Shown here in pieces: positions 17,217 through 25,086 of a stretch of DNA of 58,782 nucleotides. The notes below the pieces were generated by a model. The model was not told the origin of the DNA, did not search any database, and worked only from the letters and a program-made list of their open reading frames with translations. The number at the start of each line of letters is the position of its first letter. Position 1 is the first letter of the stretch. The translations under genes and the position numbers were made by a program. The stretch is from Proteobacteria bacterium SG_bin9 (GTDB lineage: Bacteria > Pseudomonadota > Alphaproteobacteria > Rhizobiales > Xanthobacteraceae): positions 1-58,782 of the forward strand of contig LWDM01000006.1 in NCBI GenBank assembly GCA_002083525.1, read 5' to 3'.

Positions 17217-18080
17217 ATGCCTGCTCCATTTTCCGACCGGCCGCCGACGGCGCACGAACTGCTCGCCTTCTATCTGGAGGCGGGCGTCGACTGCGCGCTC
17301 GACGACGAACCGCAGGATCGTCTGTCGGAAGCGCAGCAGCCCGTCGCGCCGGTAGCGCCCGCTCCGCGCACCACACCCGCCGAGCCCGCACTGCGCACAC
17401 TGCCGCCGAAAGGCTCGGCCGCGCCGCCACCCATGCCCGCTCCGCGCGCCGACGCAGCGCCGCCGCCGGATATCGCAGCCCAATCGGCGCGCGATGCGGC
17501 GGCGACCGCAAAGACGCTCGACGAGTTGCGCGGCCTGCTCGACGCGTTCGACGGCTGCGCGCTGAAAGCGACCGCATCGCGGCTGGTGTTCGCCGACGGC
17601 AATCCCGAAGCGAAGATCATGCTGGTCGGCGAAGCGCCCGGCCGCGACGAGGACATTCAGGGCTTGCCGTTCGTCGGCCGCTCCGGCCAGTTGCTCGACC
17701 GCATGCTCGCGGCGATCGGCCTCGATCGCACCAAGGTTTACATCGCGAACGTCATTCCGTGGCGGCCGCCCGGCAACCGCACGCCCACGCCGCAGGAAAC
17801 GCAAATCTGCCTGCCCTTCATCCGCCGGCAGATCGAACTGGTCGATCCCGACGTGCTGGTGTGTCTCGGCAATCCGTCATCGCAGACGCTGCTGAACACG
17901 CGCGAAGGCATCATGAAAACGCGCGGCAAGTGGATACAATACGATACAGGCAAACGCAGCATTCGCGCGATGCCGACCTTCCATCCCGCCTATCTTCTGC
18001 GCTCGCCGATCTACAAGCGCCTTGCCTGGCAGGATCTGCGCGCGATCCGCACAGCTCTTCACGCAAACGCGAGCAGCTAA
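17217..18080 (+). CDS. Uracil-DNA glycosylase, family 4-like
   Basis: Removes uracil from DNA. The 287-residue product has a Pro/Ala-rich linker (residues 40-90) and then the UDG domain: GEAPGRDED (residues 138-146), LPFVGRSGQLLD, and the C-terminal active-site motif HPAYLLR. Family 4 enzymes bind a 4Fe-4S cluster through four Cys. Here C114, C198 and C216 match three of them, but the first position (residue 111) is Phe. This may be a normal variant in this lineage. The N-terminal 110 residues are longer than in thermophilic family members. Confidence 0.87.
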   Translation: MPAPFSDRPPTAHELLAFYLEAGVDCALDDEPQDRLSEAQQPVAPVAPAPRTTPAEPALRTLPPKGSAAPPPMPAPRADAAPPPDIAAQSARDAAATAKTLDELRGLLDAFDGCALKATASRLVFADGNPEAKIMLVGEAPGRDEDIQGLPFVGRSGQLLDRMLAAIGLDRTKVYIANVIPWRPPGNRTPTPQETQICLPFIRRQIELVDPDVLVCLGNPSSQTLLNTREGIMKTRGKWIQYDTGKRSIRAMPTFHPAYLLRSPIYKRLAWQDLRAIRTALHANASS

Positions 18081-18200
18081 ACCGCGTTCATGCGCTTGCA
18101 TGAGCTTCGTGCCTCGGTCAAAGATGCCGCCGCCCAAGGCGCCAATGGCATCGGCCGGCCCTGCTTCCGGTTCGATCAGCCGCACACGAGGATCCACGCC

Positions 18201-18887
18201 ATGCTCAAGTTCTATTTCAACGGCTCACCGAACCCGACCAAGGTCGCGCTCTTTCTTGAAGAAGCCGGGCTCGCCTACGAGCCGGTCGCCGTCGACACCC
18301 GCAAGGGCGACCAGTTCAAACCGGAATTTCTCGCGGTCAATCCGAACGCCAAGGTCCCCGCGATTTCGGACGACGGCATCATCGTCTTCGACAGCAACGC
18401 GATCCTGCTCTACCTCGGCGAGAAGACCGGCAAGTTCATGCCGTCGAACACGCCCGCCAATCGCGCGCAGTTGCTGTCGTGGCTGATGTTCGTCGCCACC
18501 GGCGTCGGACCATTCTCGGGACAGGCGGTGCACTTCAAGCACTTCGCGCCGGAGAAAGTGCCCTACGCGGTCAACCGCTACCTCTACGAGGCGCAGCGCC
18601 ACTACGGCATCCTCAACGATCACCTTGCCGGCAAGAAATACATGGTCGGCGACACCTATACGATCGTCGACATGGACGTGTGGGGCTGGGCGCGGATGAT
18701 CCCCTTCATTCTCGGTGAGGATGGATGGGCGAAGTTTCCGAACCTCAAGCGGCTGCATGATGAAGTCGGAGCACGTCCGGCCGCCGCACGCGCCATCGCG
18801 TTGAAGGACAAGTTCACCTTCAAGGCGGAGATGGACGACGAGGCGCGCAAGAACATGTTCAAGCACCTCGCCACCGCAGCGGCGTAA
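18201..18887 (+). CDS. Glutathione S-transferase family protein
   Basis: A 228-residue GST. The N-terminal thioredoxin-fold domain has LKFYFNGSPNPTKVALFLEE, where the Ser/Asn-Pro segment is the usual glutathione site, and FLAVNPNAKVPAI followed by DSNAILLYLGE. The helical C-terminal domain has GDTYTIVDMDVWGWARM. The ATG at 18201 has GAGG about 8 bases upstream; the longer frame to 18090 is not GST-like. The substrate is unknown. It ends 4 bases from the convergent GT39-like gene. Confidence 0.9.
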   Translation: MLKFYFNGSPNPTKVALFLEEAGLAYEPVAVDTRKGDQFKPEFLAVNPNAKVPAISDDGIIVFDSNAILLYLGEKTGKFMPSNTPANRAQLLSWLMFVATGVGPFSGQAVHFKHFAPEKVPYAVNRYLYEAQRHYGILNDHLAGKKYMVGDTYTIVDMDVWGWARMIPFILGEDGWAKFPNLKRLHDEVGARPAAARAIALKDKFTFKAEMDDEARKNMFKHLATAAA

Positions 18888-18891
18888 GCGA

Positions 18892-20403
18892 CTACGGCGC
18901 TTTCGGACGGACGATCGCCCAGCCGATGCGAAGCAGCGGCTGACGGCCATTGACGAGCCGCTCGAAGGCGCGCGGCACCTCCGGTACGATGCCGGGGAAA
19001 CGCTGAAGGATGTCGGCGGGCGGCGTGCCCGCCGTATCCGCAGCCCGCCAGACGACAATGCCGCCACCCGAATTGAAACGCGCCGCGTCGATCCACGGCG
19101 AGCGCGCCGGATCGGCATCGAAGAACACATGCGGACGCGATGGCGCGGCGAAACCGATCAGCAGCGCAAATTGCGGATCGCCGGCGACGGCGCGCAGCGG
19201 CTGGTTGGTTCGGCGCTGATAGCTTTCGGCAAAGAAGTTGCCCATGTCGCGCGCGGGGATCGCGGTTTTCACCTCGCCGGCTTCGGTCCATGGCTGAATC
19301 AGCGCAAGGCCGAGCACCGCCGCCGCCGGCGCCATGACGATCAGAAGCCAGACCGTGCGCAGGAAACGTTGCCGCCGCAGGTAGATCAGGTCGCCGGCGA
19401 CGATCACCGCCGCCAGTCCCGACATCGCGAGTGCCACACCGGCGCCGCCGAATACCCGGTCGAAACCGAACAGCGCGGAGATCAAGCTGCCGGCGAGCGC
19501 AGGCGCCAGCGCAAAATAGAAGACGAATTCGCGTCCGAAGCGATCAACGGGCGGCCGGAAGATCGCCGGCGCTTCCTCGGGCTTGCGGGCAAGCTGACGC
19601 GAATTCAGCACCGACAGCAGAGCGATGCCGGCGAGCGACAGCACGAGACCGCCGAACAAGGTCGCGAACAGACGGCCGCGATCGGCGAGTTCGGCGACCG
19701 CCGGGAACGTCAGCGCAGGCACGGAGTCGTTGCGCATCAGCCAGATCAGATACGGCAACGCCAGCACGATGACGACCATCAGCGCGAACAGCGGATCGAG
19801 CGAGGCGATGGCGCGGCGTCCGCGCTCGGTCGCCAGGAAGAACGCCATCAGCAGAAGCAACAACAGCGCCGCGGCGGGCGAGGTCAGCAGCAGCAGCCCC
19901 GCCTCGATCGACAGCGCGAACCACGCGTTGCGGCGATTCTGTCCGGCGATCTGCCAGGCGTGCAGCAGCAGCAGCGCCCACAGCGGCTGCGCCAGCACCG
20001 ACGGGCCGAACTCGACACCGGGGAAGCTGAACACCGCAATCGTCGCGGTGAGCAAAATGACGATGACGGCCTGCTGACCACCGACGATGGCGCGCGACAA
20101 CAGGAACAACGCCCACAGCATCATTACGAGACACGCCTGCGACAGCAGGTAGACGCCGAAGATGCTGTTGCCGGAGAGGCGGAAGGCGATATCGGCGAGC
20201 CAGAACGCCAGCGGCGGGCCGAACGGCGTGCCGAGCGGGTACTCGCGGCCGTAGGCGAGTGCCAGCGCCACATCGCCCGGCGGGCTGCGGTAGAGCAGCA
20301 GCGGCACCACGAGCCATAGCCCGGCCATCAGCAGCGCGACGATCCAGAACATCAGGCGCGGTTTTGCGCGCACGAGTTCGACAATCAGGGACGTGAAGCG
20401 CAT
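18892..20403 (-). CDS. GT39-like integral membrane glycosyltransferase
   Basis: A 503-residue polytopic protein with about ten hydrophobic segments. The N-terminal half resembles ArnT/PMT-type (GT-C, family 39) transferases: a first membrane helix, the acidic/Tyr loop GDVALALAYGREYPLGTPFGPP, then a series of helices. These enzymes move a sugar from a polyprenyl phosphate donor to lipid or protein on the outer face of the inner membrane. The acceptor is unknown. The C-terminal 130 residues are soluble and end RIGWAIVRPKAP. Assignment is by topology and the loop motif, so subfamily is uncertain. Confidence 0.75.
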   Translation of the reverse strand: MRFTSLIVELVRAKPRLMFWIVALLMAGLWLVVPLLLYRSPPGDVALALAYGREYPLGTPFGPPLAFWLADIAFRLSGNSIFGVYLLSQACLVMMLWALFLLSRAIVGGQQAVIVILLTATIAVFSFPGVEFGPSVLAQPLWALLLLHAWQIAGQNRRNAWFALSIEAGLLLLTSPAAALLLLLLMAFFLATERGRRAIASLDPLFALMVVIVLALPYLIWLMRNDSVPALTFPAVAELADRGRLFATLFGGLVLSLAGIALLSVLNSRQLARKPEEAPAIFRPPVDRFGREFVFYFALAPALAGSLISALFGFDRVFGGAGVALAMSGLAAVIVAGDLIYLRRQRFLRTVWLLIVMAPAAAVLGLALIQPWTEAGEVKTAIPARDMGNFFAESYQRRTNQPLRAVAGDPQFALLIGFAAPSRPHVFFDADPARSPWIDAARFNSGGGIVVWRAADTAGTPPADILQRFPGIVPEVPRAFERLVNGRQPLLRIGWAIVRPKAP

Positions 20404-20457
20404 GAAGGCCCGGCAGGCAATGAAACCGCTACCCCGTCTGTAATGTGCCCGGCGTGA

Positions 20458-21153
20458 TCAGGCAACCGAGGGAAGCGGCAAGCCCAGATCGAGTTCGGGC
20501 GGCGGTACGGCAGGTTGCAGCAGCGCGGCAACGGGCGCGAACAGGCGGCGATGATGCACCGTCGGCCCGAGCCGCCGCAACGCCTCGAGATGCACCGGCA
20601 CGCCGTAGCCCATGTGGCTTTCGAAGCCGTAGCCCGGATGATCGAGCGCGAGCTGGCACATCAGCCGGTCACGCGCCACTTTCGCAACGATCGAGGCGGC
20701 CGCGATCGACACCACCAGCGCATCGCCGCCGATCACCGCCTGGCACTCGCAACGGACATCGATCTTGTCGCGGCCGTCGACGAACACATGGGTCGGCCGC
20801 TCCGGCAGCGCGTTCACCGAACGGGCCAGCGCCCACAGCGAGGCGCGCAGGATGTTGTCGCGCTCGATCCGCGCCACCGAGGCGACGGTGACCGAGACGG
20901 CGGCGGAGGCGCAGATTTCGTCGAACAGCTCCTCGCGCCGCTCGCGCGTCAGCTTCTTCGAATCGTCGATGCCCTTTGGGATCCGTTTCGGATCCAGCAC
21001 CACGGCAGCGGCGACCACGGGTCCCGCAAGCGGGCCGCGGCCCGCCTCGTCGCATCCCGCGATAAGGCCAGCACCGTTCTTGATCAGTGCACGCTCGCGC
21101 TTGAAGCTCGGCGGCTTGGCTTTTTTGGCTGCGGGTTTGGCGGATCGAATCAT
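20458..21153 (-). CDS. rnhB: Ribonuclease HII
   Basis: Cleaves RNA in RNA-DNA hybrids, including single ribonucleotides in DNA. The 231-residue product shows the active-site motif AGCDEAGRGPLAGPVVAAAV, then DSKKLT. HVFVDGRDKID and the C-terminal IAAASIVAKVARDRLM complete the set. The ATG at 21153 gives the family length with an N-terminal basic extension (IRSAKPAAKKAKPPSFKRE). It ends 54 bases from the start of the GT39-like gene and is not clearly coupled to it. Confidence 0.95.
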   Translation of the reverse strand: MIRSAKPAAKKAKPPSFKRERALIKNGAGLIAGCDEAGRGPLAGPVVAAAVVLDPKRIPKGIDDSKKLTRERREELFDEICASAAVSVTVASVARIERDNILRASLWALARSVNALPERPTHVFVDGRDKIDVRCECQAVIGGDALVVSIAAASIVAKVARDRLMCQLALDHPGYGFESHMGYGVPVHLEALRRLGPTVHHRRLFAPVAALLQPAVPPPELDLGLPLPSVA

Positions 21154-21201
21154 CCCGCGATGGTGCGCAGGTGCGCGGGCGCGCACAACCAAAAACCCGA
21201 G

Positions 21202-21756
21202 CTATGCCCGCTGTCCTCTGCGCCACTCCTCGGCGGAAATCACGTAAACGCTGCGCGGCGGCCGCGTCTCAGACGTCACCTCGGAATGGTAGCGCATACC
21301 GAGTTTGGTCAGCGCATGCACCGACGCCGTGTTATCCGGATGCACGAGACCGAGCAACCGCCGGCAGCCGATCTCAGCAAATCCCATGGCGAGCTGCGCT
21401 TTGCCGATCTCCGACGCATAGCCCCTGCCCCAGGCTTGCTTCGCCATCACGAAGCCCATCTCGAAATCGCCGGCGCCGAGCGCGTTGCATGGAAACAGTC
21501 CGGCGAAACCGATGACGTTACCATCCGCCTTCTCGGTGAGGATCGCGATACCAGTGCGCGTTTTGCCGAAGGTGAAGTGCTCGCGCATGAAGCCGTCGAC
21601 GTGCTCCTGCGTCATGACATGCCCGTTAAAGACATGACGCATCACCTCCGTGTCATCGAAGATCCGCGCATGCATGATCGGAATGTCGGACTCCGACGCC
21701 GCACGCAGCACAAGGCGCGGCGTTTCGATGATAACGGATGATGAGTTCGCGGCCAT
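21202..21756 (-). CDS. GNAT acetyltransferase, RimJ/RimL-like
   Basis: A 184-residue GNAT-fold protein. It opens with IIETPRLVLRAASESDIP, typical of the RimJ/RimL group. GVFE-like regions and the acetyl-CoA loop AWGRGYASEIGKAQL follow (Q/RxxGxG/A pattern), then LVHPDNTASVHALTKLGM. Such enzymes acetylate ribosomal proteins, amino acids or small amines; the substrate here is unknown. It lies between rnhB and the radical SAM gene in the same orientation. Confidence 0.88.
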   Translation of the reverse strand: MAANSSSVIIETPRLVLRAASESDIPIMHARIFDDTEVMRHVFNGHVMTQEHVDGFMREHFTFGKTRTGIAILTEKADGNVIGFAGLFPCNALGAGDFEMGFVMAKQAWGRGYASEIGKAQLAMGFAEIGCRRLLGLVHPDNTASVHALTKLGMRYHSEVTSETRPPRSVYVISAEEWRRGQRA

Positions 21757-21803
21757 GCACAGCGTTTAGAGCAAAGCCGCGCGGCTTGAAAGACGTCTCG
21801 CTC

Positions 21804-22955
21804 TCAGAACAGCGCGAGCTGCTCGCCGCTCGCCTTCGGGCGGATGAAGTGATCCGTGGTCAGCTTGATGCGACGCTTGTTGAGTCCGAGCTTCTCGCAG
21901 GCGATGTCGAAGCGGCGGCCGATCATCCAGGCCATCGGACCTGTGCCCTTCATGCGAGCGCCCCATTGCGAGTCGTAATCGCGGCCCTCGCGCATGTCGC
22001 GGATCAGCGTGAAGACATGGCGGTAGCGATCCGGGTAGTTCGCCATCAGCCATTCGCGGAACAGGTCGCGCACTTCGAGCGGCAGCCGCAGAATGATGTA
22101 GCTCGCTTCCGGCACACCGATATGCGCCGCCGAGTCGAGAATGCGCTCCATCTCCTGATCGTTGAGCGCGGGAATGATCGGCGACACCATCACTTTGGCC
22201 GGGACGCCGGCGTCGGTCAGCGCCTTCAGCGCTTCGAGCCGCTTCGACGGCGTCGAGGCGCGCGGCTCCATGCTGCGGGCGAGCTTCGGATCCATGGTCG
22301 TCACCGAGATGCCGACCTTGACGAGGTTGCGCTTCGCCATCCGCGACAGGATGTCGATATCGCGCATCACCAGTGCCGACTTGGTGACGATGCCGACTGG
22401 ATGTCCGGCCCGCTCCAGCACCTCGAGGATGCCGCGCATGATCTTATGCTCGCGCTCTATCGGCTGATACGGATCGGTATTGGTGCCGATCGCGATCATG
22501 CGCGGTTCGTAGCCGGACGCTGCGAGTTCTTTCTCCAGCAGCGCCGGCGCATCCGGTTTGACGAACAGCCGGCTCTCGAAATCGAGCCCGGGCGACAGTC
22601 CGAGATAGGCGTGCGTCGGCCGCGCGAAGCAGTAGACGCAGCCGTGCTCGCAACCACGGTACGGATTGATCGAGCGGTCGAAGCCGACGTCGGGAGAATC
22701 GTTGCGAGTGATGACCTTGCGCGCGGTGTCGACTGAGACCGTCGTCTTGAACGGCGGCAAGTCCTCGAGGCTCTGCCAGCCATCGTCGAAAGCGACCCGC
22801 GCTTCCACCTCGAAGCGGCCGCTCTTGTTCGATTGCGCGCCGCGGCCGCGCCGTTTCGCCTGATCGATGGCGACATCGAGCGACGGAAAGTCCGCACCCG
22901 CCGCTTTGGGTGCGGCGGGCTGAGCAATGCTGCGGGCGGCTGAGCTTTTTCCCAT
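21804..22955 (-). CDS. Radical SAM protein, PA0069/Rv2578c type
   Basis: A 383-residue protein with the radical SAM cluster motif C-x3-C-x2-C in GCEHGCVYCFARPTH, which forms the 4Fe-4S site. The sequence DVGFDRSINPYRGCEHGC before it is characteristic of the PA0069 family. Further on are VSPIIPALNDQEMERILD and the C-terminal extension with DHFIRPKASGEQLALF. Function is not established for this family; some members lie next to DNA repair genes. No ribosome site is obvious at the ATG. Confidence 0.9.
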   Translation of the reverse strand: MGKSSAARSIAQPAAPKAAGADFPSLDVAIDQAKRRGRGAQSNKSGRFEVEARVAFDDGWQSLEDLPPFKTTVSVDTARKVITRNDSPDVGFDRSINPYRGCEHGCVYCFARPTHAYLGLSPGLDFESRLFVKPDAPALLEKELAASGYEPRMIAIGTNTDPYQPIEREHKIMRGILEVLERAGHPVGIVTKSALVMRDIDILSRMAKRNLVKVGISVTTMDPKLARSMEPRASTPSKRLEALKALTDAGVPAKVMVSPIIPALNDQEMERILDSAAHIGVPEASYIILRLPLEVRDLFREWLMANYPDRYRHVFTLIRDMREGRDYDSQWGARMKGTGPMAWMIGRRFDIACEKLGLNKRRIKLTTDHFIRPKASGEQLALF

Positions 22956-23146
22956 AAGGGCAAGATAACACCTCGTGAGAACAAATCAAGAACACACATT
23001 CGCGTGTCCACCGGATTTCCCCGGTAACCAAACTGGAGAGTGCCCCGTATCTCGCGCGTCGAGGGAACGCCGGATCGCAAAAAAGAGCGACGCCCCGATC
23101 ACACCAACTGCCAAGTCCAACTGACAGGTCAAAGGGGAGACGTACG

Positions 23147-23410
23147 ATGCGCAACTTGATCTTGATGGCTTCCGCGGTAATCGCGGCCGCGAGCCTTTAT
23201 GCCGGCAACGTGACACCGGTACGGGCCGACGCCAATGCACCGGTCTGCGCGCGGCTCTATACGGGCAACGGCGCGATCGACCAGTGCGACTTCTACAACT
23301 ACCAGCAGTGCCAAGCGACTGTGTCCGGTATCGGCGGCACCTGCTTCGATAACCTCGCTCTCAAGCAGGCGTCGCCGCGCGCCGGCACAAAACCCCGCCA
23401 GCGATCCTGA
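23147..23410 (+). CDS. DUF3551 family secreted protein 1
   Basis: An 87-residue protein with a Sec signal (LILMASAVIAAASLYAGN, cleavage near VRADA). The DUF3551 core has conserved Cys: PVCARLYTGNGAIDQCDFYNYQQC and GIGGTCFDN (given in parts). AGGGGAGA lies 7 bases upstream of the ATG. First of four tandem DUF3551 genes; 2 bases separate it from the next. Such proteins are small periplasmic Cys-rich proteins, function unknown. Confidence 0.82.
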   Translation: MRNLILMASAVIAAASLYAGNVTPVRADANAPVCARLYTGNGAIDQCDFYNYQQCQATVSGIGGTCFDNLALKQASPRAGTKPRQRS

Positions 23411-23412
23411 CG

Positions 23413-23673
23413 ATGCCACACGCACGAGCCCAATTGCTGGCAATTGCGTTGGCGTTGCCAGCCGTTGCGTTTGGCACGCCTGCGCGTGCGTCGGACGCCG
23501 GCTGGGAATTCTGCTCGCTGGTCTATCTCAAGGGCGGGGCCGACCCTATGTGCAACTACAGAACGCTCGCGCAATGCGAGGCCTACATCTCGGGACTGGG
23601 CGGATCCTGTTTCGCGAATCCGAATCGTAAGCCAGCCAGCAAACCGCTGGCCAAGAAAACCCAACGGCAATAA
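23413..23673 (+). CDS. DUF3551 family secreted protein 2
   Basis: An 86-residue protein with a signal peptide (LLAIALALPAVAFGTPARA) and the DUF3551 core WEFCSLVYLKGGADPMCNYRTLAQC, GLGGSCFAN (quoted in parts). It starts 2 bases after gene 1, so the pair is probably cotranslated. The C-terminus is basic (KPLAKKTQRQ). The conserved Cys pattern is the same in all four copies. Confidence 0.82.
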   Translation: MPHARAQLLAIALALPAVAFGTPARASDAGWEFCSLVYLKGGADPMCNYRTLAQCEAYISGLGGSCFANPNRKPASKPLAKKTQRQ

Positions 23674-23698
23674 CCGCATTCATCGAGGGAGATTGAAG

Positions 23699-23926
23699 AT
23701 GCGTAAATTTCTGATCGCTGCCGCAGTGACCGCAACAGCCGCCATCGCGGCATCCAATTCCGGTTACGCGCAGGGCTACATTGGCAACCGCGCGTTCTGC
23801 GCCGAGCACTACACCTCCTCGGGCCTGATCGTGCGTTGCAACTACGACACCATCGAGCAGTGCCGCGCCTTCCTCAGCGGCCTGGGCGGAACCTGCAGCG
23901 CGAACTATTACGCTCAACGCCGCTGA
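23699..23926 (+). CDS. DUF3551 family secreted protein 3
   Basis: A 75-residue protein with signal peptide (LIAAAVTATAAIAASNSGYAQ, in parts) and core FCAEHYTSSGLIVRCNYDTIEQC then GLGGTCSANYYAQRR. The ATG at 23699 has GAGGGAGA 6 bases upstream; longer in-frame sequence upstream is shadow of gene 2. It is followed 20 bases later by a 28-bp perfect palindrome. Confidence 0.82.
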   Translation: MRKFLIAAAVTATAAIAASNSGYAQGYIGNRAFCAEHYTSSGLIVRCNYDTIEQCRAFLSGLGGTCSANYYAQRR

Positions 23927-23946
23927 CGCTCAGGGAAACCCGAAGA

Positions 23947-23974
23947 ATTCCGCTCAGGAATTCCTGAGCGGAAT
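23947..23974. other. Perfect 28-bp palindrome between DUF3551 genes 3 and 4
   Basis: Half-site ATTCCGCTCAGGAA joined directly to its exact inverse, with no spacer. It begins 20 bases after the stop of gene 3 and ends 100 bases before gene 4. No T-tract follows, so it is more likely a protein-binding site or RNA processing structure than a simple terminator. Confidence 0.8.
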
Positions 23975-24074
23975 AGATCTGCGAGCCGCTTGTTCAGAAC
24001 CGGTGTGGATGCGAAACTGCGCGTTCCAGCAACAGGCTGGCAACGATCAGAAAAGCCTGAACAAGGATTTCCAG

Positions 24075-24332
24075 ATGAAGCTCATTCTCGCAACGGCGGC
24101 CGCGCTGGCCGCTGTGTTCGCACATCCGTCCGACAGCCTTGCGCAGTTCTCGGGGAGCGCCCCGTTCTGCGTGCAGATCTACACGGCGGACAACATCATC
24201 TCGCGGTGCGAGTACCAGACATTCGCGCAGTGCCAGGCTCTGAACGACGGCCGAAACAACACCTGCGCCATCAACCCTTACTACAAGGGTCCCCCCGCAG
24301 CCCCTCCGCACCGCCAGCGTTCCGGCTATTAA
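24075..24332 (+). CDS. DUF3551 family secreted protein 4
   Basis: An 85-residue protein with signal peptide (LILATAAALAAVFAHPSDSLAQ, in parts) and the core APFCVQIYTADNIISRCEYQTFAQC and NTCAINPYY. The ATG at 24075 has AAGGA about 8 bases upstream. The C-terminus is Pro-rich (GPPAAPPHRQRSGY). It is separated from gene 3 by a 148-base spacer that holds the palindrome, so it may have its own promoter. Confidence 0.8.
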   Translation: MKLILATAAALAAVFAHPSDSLAQFSGSAPFCVQIYTADNIISRCEYQTFAQCQALNDGRNNTCAINPYYKGPPAAPPHRQRSGY

Positions 24333-24437
24333 GACTGCCTGCAAAAGCTGCAGTTCCGGCGACCCGCGAGGGCTGTTTTGATTGTGACAAGATGATAACG
24401 GTACGGCGTTGATGGGAGTTTTCCCAAGAGCCGGATC

Positions 24438-25025
24438 ATGTTGAGCGTTATCATCCCGACAGATGCAGCGGAGCAGCCTGTCGTTGCCACCCTCGCGGCG
24501 CTGGTGCCGGGCGCCACCGCAGGTCTTGTCAGCGAAGTGCTGCTCGCCGACCGCACGGGATCGGCGGCGATCGAGCGCGTCGCCGACATTGCCGGATGCA
24601 CCTATCTCGCGATCGACGGTTCGCGCGCCGCGGCCCTCGCCGCCGGCGCCAAACAAGCGCGCTCGCAGTGGCTGATGTTCCTGCAGCCCGGCGCGGTGCT
24701 CGATCAGGGCTGGATCGAGGAAACGTCGCAATTCATCCAGGGCATTGCCGTGCACGGCGCGCCGCGGGCGGCGATCTTCCGCTATGCCCGCTCGCCTTAT
24801 GCGCCGAACGGCGTGCGCGAGAGCCTGAAGACGGTCTCACGGCTGTTGACCGGCCCATCGGCGGATCAGGGGCTGCTGATTTCCCGCAGCCACTACGACA
24901 AGCTCGGCGGCTATTCGCCGACGGCCCGCCGCTCCGAGCGGAAACTGCTCTCGCACCTCGGCCGCTCCGGCCGGGCGCTGCTGCGGACCCGGATTTTCGT
25001 GCCGGTGAGCATCTCCGGCAATTAG
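24438..25025 (+). CDS. Short glycosyltransferase 2-like protein
   Basis: A 195-residue protein with the GT-A fold start LSVIIPTDAAEQPVVATLAAL and EVLLADRTG at strand 2. AAALAAGAKQARSQWLMFLQPGAVLD gives the metal-site region (here without a clear DxD) and QGLLISRSHYDKLGGYSP follows. It resembles the TIGR04283-like GT2 proteins but lacks a visible DxD motif, so activity is uncertain. The C-terminus is short. It is followed by the MarR-GNAT gene 61 bases on. Confidence 0.7.
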   Translation: MLSVIIPTDAAEQPVVATLAALVPGATAGLVSEVLLADRTGSAAIERVADIAGCTYLAIDGSRAAALAAGAKQARSQWLMFLQPGAVLDQGWIEETSQFIQGIAVHGAPRAAIFRYARSPYAPNGVRESLKTVSRLLTGPSADQGLLISRSHYDKLGGYSPTARRSERKLLSHLGRSGRALLRTRIFVPVSISGN

Positions 25026-25038
25026 TTGACTCAGTCAA
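25026..25038. promoter_or_regulatory. Candidate MarR-type operator
   Basis: TTGACT-C-AGTCAA is a perfect 6-bp dyad around one central base. It lies immediately after the stop codon of the upstream gene and about 48 bases before the ATG of the MarR-GNAT gene. Its shape and position fit a MarR autoregulatory site, but the sequence can also overlap a -35 element (TTGACT). Confidence 0.5.
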
Positions 25039-25086
25039 ATATTAGGATCAGGATACGGCTCGCACAAGTTCAGGGGCTGACCTGCC

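Noticed and set aside
24346..24361. CTGCA/TGCAG mini-hairpin after DUF3551 gene 4 as terminator
   Set aside because: Stem of only 5 bp with no T-tract.
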